DNA of 7,324 bases, taken from the NCBI GenBank assembly GCA_020722405.1, contig DYKW01000090.1, positions 1 through 7,324 of the forward strand, given 5' to 3'. Both the position numbers and the translations under genes were made by a program. The notes under the pieces are model-generated. The model was not told where the DNA came from. It was given only the letters and a program-made list of their open reading frames with translations, and did not search any database. Within the stretch, counting starts at the first letter, position 1, and each line of letters begins with the position of its first letter. The stretch is from Anaerolinea thermophila. GTDB lineage: Bacteria > Chloroflexota > Anaerolineae > Anaerolineales > DRKV01. Positions 1 to 4,936 of this stretch are shown here, in pieces.

Positions 1-1
1 T

Positions 2-22
2 GCGTCTCTGCGTTAAGGTTTT
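2..22 (+). repeat. Edge of a dispersed intergenic repeat (copy 1)
   Basis: This 21-bp stretch matches 4296-4316 at 19 of 21 positions (core GTTAAGGTTTT). The second copy lies at the end of a larger palindromic non-coding element, so this is probably the tail of another copy whose body lies left of the window. No coding sense is apparent. The similarity is seen directly; the assignment to a dispersed family is inference. Confidence 0.45.
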
Positions 23-36
23 GGGGTTGCCCCAAA
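20..36. other. Short hairpin, TTTGGGG/CCCCAAA, 3-nt loop
   Basis: A perfect 7-bp inverted repeat, arms 20-26 and 30-36, with a TTG loop. It is the outermost of three hairpins downstream of the lipoprotein stop and shares the CCCCAAA/TTTGGGG core with the one at 56-91. No T-run follows on the minus strand, so it is not a clear intrinsic terminator. Confidence 0.45.
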
Positions 37-55
37 CATTCAAGAAGATACGTCC

Positions 56-91
56 TGTTTCCCCAAAGATTACCTGCCGTTTGGGGAAACA
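56..91. other. Hairpin with perfect 12-bp arms in the 3' region of the lipoprotein gene
   Basis: Arm 56-67 (TGTTTCCCCAAA) is the exact reverse complement of arm 80-91 (TTTGGGGAAACA), separated by a 12-nt loop. No U-tract follows on the minus strand, so it fits an mRNA-stabilising or processing hairpin at least as well as a terminator. In several sugar-uptake operons a hairpin between binding-protein and permease genes keeps binding-protein mRNA abundant; that role here is inference. Confidence 0.55.
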
Positions 92-98
92 ACGCAGG

Positions 99-128
99 TG
101 TTGGGGCGTTGCGTAAAACGCCCCAACA
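99..128 (-). terminator. Strong GC-rich hairpin just after the lipoprotein stop (terminator or mRNA 3' stabiliser)
   Basis: Arms 99-110 (TGTTGGGGCGTT) and 117-128 (AACGCCCCAACA) are perfect 12-bp complements around a 6-nt loop, 14 bp beyond the stop codon at 143-145. The GC-rich stem is typical of a terminator stem, but the minus-strand sequence after it is not T-rich. It may therefore attenuate transcription or protect the 3' end of the binding-protein message rather than end transcription fully. It stacks with the hairpins at 56-91 and 20-36. Confidence 0.5.
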
Positions 129-142
129 GGTGATGCAATGTG

Positions 143-2830
143 CTATTTGGGCCAGGAGGCGTCGATTTCGGCGAGTGCGGTATCGAGGTCAACAGCGCCG
201 GAGACCCAGTCGGTCATGGCCTTCCAGAAGGAGCCGGCGCCGACTTCGCCGGGCATCAGGTCAGATGCATCGAAGCGGAGGGTGGTGGCGTCTTGGACGA
301 GTTCGGCGATCTTGCGTTCGATGGGGTCGCCGTACCAGTCGAGTTGGACATCTGTTTGTGCGCCCAAAGCGCCGCCGGCGGCCAACCAGTTCTTGACGGA
401 TTCACCCTTGGTGAAGAATTCCATGACGGCGCGCACTTCGGGGCGGTCGTTGAACATGGCCATGATGTCGCCGGCCACCAACCAAGGCTTGCCGTACTGT
501 TCGTCAATGGGGGGCAGGTAGAAGAAGTCGTAGTCTTCACCGGCCTTCACGCCTTCGGGGAAGAAGGAGGTGATGAAGTTACCCTGACGATGGAGCCAGC
601 ACTTGGGCGGATCCTGGAACATGGGGGTGGGGGCGTCACCGAAGAAGGTGGTGACGATGGCGTTGCGTCCGCCGTAGACGTAAGCGTCATTGAACCAGAC
701 GGATGCCACGGTTTCGGCAGCGTTCTTGACTTCGGGGGAGGCGAAGGGTAGGGTACCGGCCACCCATTTGTCGTAGTTTTCAGGGGTGGTGGTGCGCAGC
801 ATGATGTCTTCCATCCAGTCGGTGGCGGGCCAGCCTGTGGCTGCGCCGGACTCGATGCCGACACACCAGGCGGTGTCACCGTCATCGGCGATCTGCTGGG
901 TGAGGGCTATCAGTTCATTCCAGGTGGTTGGAATCTGGTATCCGGCGGCTTCGAAGGCCTTTTTGGGGTACCAGACCAGGGACTTGGCATTGAAGCGGTG
1001 CCAAACGCCGGCCATAACGAGGCCATTAGGGCCGTCCATGGTAGCCATATCGAGCCAGGACTGGTTGTACTGTTGCTTGAGGTAGTCTTCGCTCAAGAAG
1101 TCCAGGACGTTGACGACCTTGCCCTGCTTGACGAAGGTACCCAGCAGGCCGGGCTGCGGGAAGTCCACGATGTCGGGGGCGTCCCCGGCTTCCACGCGCA
1201 CGGAGATAGTGGCTTCGAATTCCTTGGAGCCTTCGTACTGAATGTCGATGCCGGTCTTTTCTTCGAAGTCCTTGACGGAGTTGTTGAATTTGACGGCGTC
1301 TTCGTCGGTGAAGGGGCCGGTCATGGTCACGACCGTGCCTTTGAATTCACCGGCCAACGCTCGCTCGTAGAAACTGCCGGACGGCGTGGTCGTCTCGCCG
1401 CCAGTGGTTTCCCCACCGGCGGCCTTGCCGGGCCAGGAGGCGTCGATTTCGGCGAGTGCGGTATCGAGGTCAACAGCGCCGGAGACCCAGTCGGTCATGG
1501 CCTTCCAGAAGGAGCCGGCGCCGACTTCGCCGGGCATCAGGTCAGATGCATCGAAGCGGAGGGTGGTGGCGTCTTGGACGAGTTCGGCGATCTTGCGTTC
1601 GATGGGGTCGCCGTACCAGTCGAGTTGGACATCTGTTTGTGCGCCCAAAGCGCCGCCGGCGGCCAACCAGTTCTTGACGGATTCACCCTTGGTGAAGAAT
1701 TCCATGACGGCGCGCACTTCGGGGCGGTCGTTGAACATGGCCATGATGTCGCCGGCCACCAACCAAGGCTTGCCGTACTGTTCGTCAATGGGGGGCAGGT
1801 AGAAGAAGTCGTAGTCTTCACCGGCCTTCACGCCTTCGGGGAAGAAGGAGGTGATGAAGTTACCCTGACGATGGAGCCAGCACTTGGGCGGATCCTGGAA
1901 CATGGGGGTGGGGGCGTCACCGAAGAAGGTGGTGACGATGGCGTTGCGTCCGCCGTAGACGTAAGCGTCATTGAACCAGACGGATGCCACGGTTTCGGCA
2001 GCGTTCTTGACTTCGGGGGAGGCGAAGGGTAGGGTACCGGCCACCCATTTGTCGTAGTTTTCAGGGGTGGTGGTGCGCAGCATGATGTCTTCCATCCAGT
2101 CGGTGGCGGGCCAGCCTGTGGCTGCGCCGGACTCGATGCCGACACACCAGGCGGTGTCACCGTCATCGGCGATCTGCTGGGTGAGGGCTATCAGTTCATT
2201 CCAGGTGGTTGGAATCTGGTATCCGGCGGCTTCGAAGGCCTTTTTGGGGTACCAGACCAGGGACTTGGCATTGAAGCGGTGCCAAACGCCGGCCATAACG
2301 AGGCCATTAGGGCCGTCCATGGTAGCCATATCGAGCCAGGACTGGTTGTACTGTTGCTTGAGGTAGTCTTCGCTCAAGAAGTCCAGGACGTTGACGACCT
2401 TGCCCTGCTTGACGAAGGTACCCAGCAGGCCGGGCTGCGGGAAGTCCACGATGTCGGGGGCGTCCCCGGCTTCCACGCGCACGGAGATAGTGGCTTCGAA
2501 TTCCTTGGAGCCTTCGTACTGAATGTCGATGCCGGTCTTTTCTTCGAAGTCCTTGACGGAGTTGTTGAATTTGACGGCGTCTTCGTCGGTGAAGGGGCCG
2601 GTCATGGTCACGACCGTGCCTTTGAATTCACCGGCCAACGCTCGCTCGTAGAAACTGCCGGACGGCGTGGTCGTCTCGCCGCCAGTGGTTTCCCCACCGG
2701 TCGTTTCCCCACCGGTGGTCTCACCGCCGGTTTCAGGGGTTGGCGTAGGGGCAGGTTTACAAGCACTCAACACAAAGGCAAAGATCAGCAATGCGCTGAG
2801 CACTACCCAAAGCGTTTTGTTGCGATTCAT
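143..2830 (-). CDS. Tandem-duplicated carbohydrate ABC transporter substrate-binding lipoprotein (two identical SBP domains)
   Basis: Predicted 895-residue, membrane-anchored solute-binding protein of the family-1 (MalE/AglE-like) sugar-binding group, which captures a sugar outside the cell and delivers it to an ABC permease. Start chosen at 2830: it gives a lipoprotein signal peptide (MNRNKT, hydrophobic core about 7-23, lipobox LSAC with Cys24) and has AAGGA 7 nt upstream; in-frame starts further upstream (for example 2914) lack a ribosome binding site. Residues 25-57 form a linker of PAPTPTPE plus four GGETT repeats. Domain 1 runs about 58-467, linker 468-484 contains GKAA and two GGETT repeats, and domain 2 runs 485-895. 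Domain 2 is offset by exactly 427 residues and identical to domain 1. Each domain has the usual length of a complete family-1 SBP, with motifs such as GDAPDIV, PTTWNEL and CWLHRQ. It lies downstream of a LacI regulator on the same strand; no permease is inside the window. The alpha-glucoside/AglE resemblance is from memory and the substrate is not established. An assembly error producing the duplication cannot be excluded. Confidence 0.85.
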   Translation of the reverse strand: MNRNKTLWVVLSALLIFAFVLSACKPAPTPTPETGGETTGGETTGGETTGGETTTPSGSFYERALAGEFKGTVVTMTGPFTDEDAVKFNNSVKDFEEKTGIDIQYEGSKEFEATISVRVEAGDAPDIVDFPQPGLLGTFVKQGKVVNVLDFLSEDYLKQQYNQSWLDMATMDGPNGLVMAGVWHRFNAKSLVWYPKKAFEAAGYQIPTTWNELIALTQQIADDGDTAWCVGIESGAATGWPATDWMEDIMLRTTTPENYDKWVAGTLPFASPEVKNAAETVASVWFNDAYVYGGRNAIVTTFFGDAPTPMFQDPPKCWLHRQGNFITSFFPEGVKAGEDYDFFYLPPIDEQYGKPWLVAGDIMAMFNDRPEVRAVMEFFTKGESVKNWLAAGGALGAQTDVQLDWYGDPIERKIAELVQDATTLRFDASDLMPGEVGAGSFWKAMTDWVSGAVDLDTALAEIDASWPGKAAGGETTGGETTTPSGSFYERALAGEFKGTVVTMTGPFTDEDAVKFNNSVKDFEEKTGIDIQYEGSKEFEATISVRVEAGDAPDIVDFPQPGLLGTFVKQGKVVNVLDFLSEDYLKQQYNQSWLDMATMDGPNGLVMAGVWHRFNAKSLVWYPKKAFEAAGYQIPTTWNELIALTQQIADDGDTAWCVGIESGAATGWPATDWMEDIMLRTTTPENYDKWVAGTLPFASPEVKNAAETVASVWFNDAYVYGGRNAIVTTFFGDAPTPMFQDPPKCWLHRQGNFITSFFPEGVKAGEDYDFFYLPPIDEQYGKPWLVAGDIMAMFNDRPEVRAVMEFFTKGESVKNWLAAGGALGAQTDVQLDWYGDPIERKIAELVQDATTLRFDASDLMPGEVGAGSFWKAMTDWVSGAVDLDTALAEIDASWPK
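149..1419 (-). repeat. Tandem repeat copy 2 (C-terminal SBP unit), 1271 bp
   Basis: Every block compared here is identical to 1430-2700 at a constant offset of 1281 bp. The copy begins inside the GGETT linker and ends at the final SWP codons, just before the terminal Lys codon and stop. No substitution was seen in a line-by-line comparison by eye. Identity including silent sites points to a very recent duplication, ongoing gene conversion, or an assembly artefact. Confidence 0.92.
1388..1417 (-). repeat. Internal GGETT linker, two 15-bp units
   Basis: Encodes two GGETT pentapeptides (residues 472-481) between the two SBP domains. It corresponds to the last two of the four units in the N-terminal linker. 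The flexible, uncharged-to-acidic composition would suit a tether between two domains. Confidence 0.75.
1420..1429. other. 10-bp duplication junction filler
   Basis: Sequence CGGCCTTGCC lies between the two identical copies and belongs to neither: copy 2 diverges at 1420 and copy 1 at 1429. With flanking bases it encodes Gly-Lys-Ala-Ala in the fused protein. 1271 + 10 = 1281 bp, divisible by three, so the frame is kept. Confidence 0.8.
1430..2700 (-). repeat. Tandem repeat copy 1 (N-terminal SBP unit), 1271 bp
   Basis: The first-translated copy of the duplicated unit, identical to 149-1419 as far as compared. Its upstream border at 2700 is inside the four-unit GGETT tract; its downstream border is the CCC of the SWP codons, after which the 10-bp filler starts. 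Confidence 0.92.
2669..2728 (-). repeat. GGETT minisatellite, four 15-bp units
   Basis: Encodes four consecutive GGETT pentapeptides (residues 35-54) between the lipidated Cys24 region and the first SBP domain. The units differ at synonymous positions. Such a tract can expand or contract by slippage and probably spaces the binding domain away from the membrane. Confidence 0.8.
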
Positions 2831-2837
2831 CTTGTTT

Positions 2838-2842
2838 TCCTT
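2838..2842 (-). promoter_or_regulatory. Ribosome binding site fixing the lipoprotein start
   Basis: AAGGA on the minus strand lies 7 nt upstream of the ATG at 2830. It supports this start over in-frame upstream starts, which would also bury the signal peptide. Confidence 0.7.
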
Positions 2843-2889
2843 TCTTATTACAGAGAAATGGTTAACGGACAAACTGTTCACACACGTTT

Positions 2890-2908
2890 TGCATGACAGC
2901 CTCATGCA
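2890..2908. promoter_or_regulatory. Inverted repeat in the lacI-SBP intergenic region (hairpin or operator)
   Basis: TGCATGA (2890-2896) and TCATGCA (2902-2908) are perfect 7-bp arms around a 5-nt spacer, about 60 nt upstream of the lipoprotein start. It could be a regulator site or a leader hairpin. It does not resemble the AAACCGGTTT sites upstream of lacI, so a different regulator would be implied if it is an operator. Confidence 0.35.
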
Positions 2909-2935
2909 GCCCATTGGGTGGAATAGATAAGTAAA

Positions 2936-2991
2936 TGTTAGACGGGCATCACCTCCTCAGGTTGGTCTGGCAGTGTTAGACGACCAGGTGA
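2936..2991. other. Structured stretch between lacI and SBP: direct repeat TGTTAGACG and nested inverted repeats
   Basis: TGTTAGACG occurs at 2936-2944 and 2974-2982, 38 bp apart. In addition TCACCT (2949-2954) pairs with AGGTGA (2986-2991), and TGGTC pairs with GACCA within this segment. It starts about 20 bp after the lacI stop. It may be a weak lacI terminator, an SBP leader structure or a regulator site. No T-run follows it on the minus strand. I see no gene in 2831-3012 and no convincing separate SBP promoter. Confidence 0.3.
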
Positions 2992-3012
2992 GATGGCGGT
3001 TTTTGTTTTCAG

Positions 3013-4047
3013 TCACGACGAAGGATTATTGTTTGGGGGTGCGGTAGTGTTACGCACCAAGACACTGGTAGCCAGCGTTTCTTTGATGATTGGTGCAGAC
3101 TCATCACGCAAATGCCGGAGTAATTGGTGCGCGCCGCGTTGCCCGGAAGTTATCAATTGTTGGTGTACGGTGGTCAATTGGATATGATCGGCGATTTCCA
3201 GGTCGTCGTACCCAATGACCGAAAGGTCTCCGGGTACATCCAGGTGTAATTGTCGTGCGGCTTCCAGGACGCCCAATGCTTGGGTGTCGCTGGCTGCGAA
3301 AAAGGCCGTTGGCGGTTGGGGTTGCGAAAGCAATTCGATACTTGCCTCACGGGCGGCTGTGCGGTTGATATCGCATTCGCTCACATAGTGAGGGTTGAGT
3401 GGAATCCCTGCCTCTGCTAATGCCTGTTGGTAGCCAAGGTAACGGTGTTTGCTGGAAGTAAATTCAAAACGAGGATCGCTGCGGTCTCCTAAAAAGGCGA
3501 TACGTTTGTGTCCCAGCACAATCAAGTGACGGGTGGCCTGTGCGCCGCCGGTGACATCATCCACGACCACTTGGCTGAGTTCGAGGTCTTGACAAGATGG
3601 GACATCGATTAATACTACCGGAATTTTGATTTCCCTTAGTATGGCGCGTGTCTCATTATCCAGCGGCAGGCTGATGATGATGGCCCCGTCTATACGCCGA
3701 CTGCGTAGCATTTCGTCAAAGACTTGAGATCGGCTTTCGGGGTTGTTGATATTGTGAATCAGCAGGTCGTAGGATGTATTTTGCAAGGCCTCAACGATAC
3801 CTTGCAAACGGGCGACAAAGGCCGGGCGGGTAAAGAAAGGCGCTAGGATACCGATGGTCAGTGTGCGCCCAAGCGAAAGGCGGCGCGCCAGGATGTTGGG
3901 CTGGTAATTCAGGGCTTTGGCGGTCTGCAACACTTGTTGACGGGTGCCCTCATTGACTAGGGGGTTGTTGTTGAGGGCACGTGAAGCCGTGCCGGGAGAA
4001 ACCCCGGCCTGACGGGCGACATCTCGAATGGTGACGTTTTTCTTCAT
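3013..4047 (-). CDS. LacI/GalR-family transcriptional regulator
   Basis: A 344-residue DNA-binding repressor of typical LacI-family length. The N-terminal helix-turn-helix spans about residues 5-27 (TIRDVARQAGVSPGTASRAL, a close match to the family signature). The hinge helix is PNILARRL at 50-57, and the periplasmic-binding-protein-like effector domain runs from about 62 to the C-terminus (TIGILAPFF, IDGAIIISLP, HKRIAFLGD, AFFAASD, SVIGYDD). It ends in a short Asn/Pro tail. The start at 4047 gives the canonical MKKxVTIRDVA opening; no clear Shine-Dalgarno precedes it. The same-strand SBP gene 182 bp downstream suggests it senses the transported sugar or a derivative and controls the operon. 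Two AAACCGGTTT palindromes over its own promoter indicate autoregulation. The effector cannot be read from the sequence. Confidence 0.93.
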   Translation of the reverse strand: MKKNVTIRDVARQAGVSPGTASRALNNNPLVNEGTRQQVLQTAKALNYQPNILARRLSLGRTLTIGILAPFFTRPAFVARLQGIVEALQNTSYDLLIHNINNPESRSQVFDEMLRSRRIDGAIIISLPLDNETRAILREIKIPVVLIDVPSCQDLELSQVVVDDVTGGAQATRHLIVLGHKRIAFLGDRSDPRFEFTSSKHRYLGYQQALAEAGIPLNPHYVSECDINRTAAREASIELLSQPQPPTAFFAASDTQALGVLEAARQLHLDVPGDLSVIGYDDLEIADHIQLTTVHQQLITSGQRGAHQLLRHLRDESAPIIKETLATSVLVRNTTAPPNNNPSS

Positions 4048-4070
4048 GAGAAATGGTTGTGTTGTGTGAT

Positions 4071-4084
4071 TTAAACCGGTTTAA
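4071..4084. promoter_or_regulatory. LacI-type operator 1, TTAAACCGGTTTAA
   Basis: A perfect 14-bp palindrome centred at 4077/4078 with the central CCGG (CpG at the dyad) typical of LacI-family operators. It lies just downstream of the predicted lacI transcription start, inside the untranslated leader. Binding by the adjacent LacI protein is inference. Confidence 0.75.
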
Positions 4085-4098
4085 TGAAACCGGTTTAA
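4085..4098. promoter_or_regulatory. LacI-type operator 2 (imperfect copy) over the transcription start
   Basis: Contains the palindrome AAACCGGTTT at 4087-4096, extended on one side to AAACCGGTTTAA. Its dyad is 14 bp from operator 1, giving a direct repeat of AAACCGGTTTAA. It spans the predicted start site (about 4091) and touches the -10 element, so bound repressor would block RNA polymerase. Confidence 0.72.
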
Positions 4099-4126
4099 GA
4101 ATAGCATCTTTTTACCATCATGTCAA
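4098..4126 (-). promoter_or_regulatory. Sigma70-type promoter of lacI (probably lacI-SBP operon)
   Basis: On the minus strand, TTGACA (4126-4121), a 17-bp spacer and TATTCT (4103-4098) form a near-consensus promoter. Predicted initiation is near 4091, giving a leader of about 43 nt to the lacI ATG. Two operators sit immediately downstream. Confidence 0.75.
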
Positions 4127-4199
4127 TACCCTGCGAAAGTGACTTTTTACACTTTTCGGAAGTGCCTTCTCGATAGCCTGGGGCCTCTCGGCGTTTTTT

Positions 4200-4317
4200 A
4201 CCATGAAGTCACCAGAGCACAAAGCCTTCGAACTTACTCCTTCGAGCCCTTGAGTCTTCATGGTGAGATTCTTGTAGAAAAATCTTCGCGCTTTAGCGTC
4301 TTTGTGTTAAGGTTTTT
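4200..4317. repeat. Intergenic dispersed repeat with degenerate terminal inverted repeats
   Basis: ACCATGAAG (4200-4208) is the reverse complement of CTTCATGGT (4256-4264), and the arms continue as an imperfect palindrome inward. The segment ends with a 21-bp motif (4296-4316) that recurs at 2-22. Purine/pyrimidine-biased text of the type AAGACACAAAG...CTTTGTGTC is a familiar non-coding repeat in intergenic regions of Chloroflexota and some other phyla; that comparison is from memory. An open frame at 4139-4510 crosses this element but has no protein-like composition. Nothing else is seen in 4127-4370. Confidence 0.5.
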
Positions 4318-4370
4318 CATTCGGGCGCAGCGAAAGAACATCTTCACGAAGCGCATGCAAAAATTGACCG

Positions 4371-4399
4371 TTGACAAAATACGCCAAAGGGGGCATCAT
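4371..4399 (+). promoter_or_regulatory. Candidate promoter of the ABC ATPase pseudogene / GNAT operon
   Basis: TTGACA (4371-4376), a 17-bp spacer and CATCAT (4394-4399, four of six consensus bases). Predicted initiation near 4406 would leave only a few nucleotides before the ATG at 4410, and no Shine-Dalgarno precedes that ATG, so the original message may have been leaderless. If active it would now serve mainly the downstream intact GNAT gene. Confidence 0.45.
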
Positions 4400-4409
4400 T
4401 TAGCCCAAC

Positions 4410-4908
4410 ATGAACGAACATTTTGTACGTATCGAAAACCTGACAAAAACCTATCTGGAAGTGGAAAAACGCCGCGTGGTGCTGCAGGACGCGCAGGCCA
4501 GGTTTGCTGACGGGGAAACCACCGTTATTTTGGCAAGAGCGGCAGTGGCAAGAGTGCCGTTAGCGTCGAACGGTCTTTCCAGAACGCAGGCGCGTTCTCG
4601 GGCGTTAGCCCTGTTGACCAAAGTTGGGCTGGACGACCGTTGGGACACTTTCCTGGATAAACTTTCCGGTGGTGAGCAGCAACGTGTAGCCCTGGCCCGG
4701 GCCCTGGTGCACGCCCCGCCGCTTATTTTAGCCGATGAACTTACCGGCAATTTATGATGAAGACAGTGGGGCGCAGGTACTTGCTTTGTTGTTGCGTCTG
4801 ACGCACCAGCACCACCGCACCCTGCTGTTGGTTACGCACAGCCTGGACGTTGCTGCCCGTACCGACCATGTGCTGCGTTTGGCGCACGGTCAGTTGCAGA
4901 CAGTTTGA
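4410..4908 (+). pseudogene. Broken ABC exporter ATP-binding protein (LolD/MacB type)
   Basis: Remains of an ATPase that would power a LolCDE/MacB-like ABC exporter. The first frame (4410 to about 4531) encodes FVRIENLTKTY...GETTVIL. A missing base shifts the frame right before Walker A, which is legible as GKSGSGKS at 4532-4555 one frame over. About 36 codons separate Walker A from the signature LSGGEQQR (near 4662), against roughly 95 in E. coli LolD as I recall it, so about 60 codons including the Q-loop are deleted. The original frame resumes at NGLSRTQ (4569) and runs through Walker B (LILADE) to TGNL. An extra base then moves the rest (DEDSGAQ, the H-loop VTHS, ending QTV) to another frame from 4756 to the TGA at 4906-4908. 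The conserved Pro of DEPTGNL is Leu. At least three lesions make function very unlikely. The GNAT gene starts 28 bp downstream. Confidence 0.88.
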
Positions 4909-4922
4909 AATCTTCATTTTTG

Positions 4923-4930
4923 AGAGGAGA
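4923..4930 (+). promoter_or_regulatory. Ribosome binding site of the GNAT gene
   Basis: AGAGGAGA lies 6 nt upstream of the ATG at 4937 and decides between this start and the longer open frame from 4850. The 29 extra residues of the longer form would be encoded within the tail of the ATPase remnant and are not family-like. Confidence 0.75.
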
Positions 4931-4936
4931 AAGATC

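Noticed and set aside
1..142. CRISPR-like array from the repeated CCCCAAA/TTTGGGG motifs
   Set aside because: The motifs are short, in both orientations and unevenly spaced; they are arms of hairpins, not repeat-spacer units.
998..2032. Long plus-strand open frame (344 codons) opposite the lipoprotein gene, with a similar 203-codon frame at 140-751
   Set aside because: Both are antisense shadows of the duplicated SBP. They repeat because the gene repeats, have Gly/Val/His-rich non-protein-like composition, and lack ribosome binding sites.
149..2700. Composite transposon or insertion sequence as the cause of the large direct repeat
   Set aside because: No transposase, terminal inverted repeats or target duplications; the repeat unit is the binding-protein gene itself.
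2831..2914. Upstream start for the lipoprotein at 2914
   Set aside because: No Shine-Dalgarno, and the extension would place 28 residues in front of a normal lipoprotein signal peptide.
2938..2957. Three-codon leader ORF (Met-Pro-Val-stop) next to AGGAGGTG on the minus strand
   Set aside because: The Shine-Dalgarno directly abuts the ATG, which is too close for initiation, and the peptide is trivially short. The resemblance of the plus strand to the 16S rRNA 3' end (CACCTCCT) is a by-product of the same bases.
4139..4510. 123-codon plus-strand open frame before the ABC ATPase
   Set aside because: It crosses the palindromic intergenic repeat and runs into the ATPase in another frame. It shows no domain and has no ribosome binding site.
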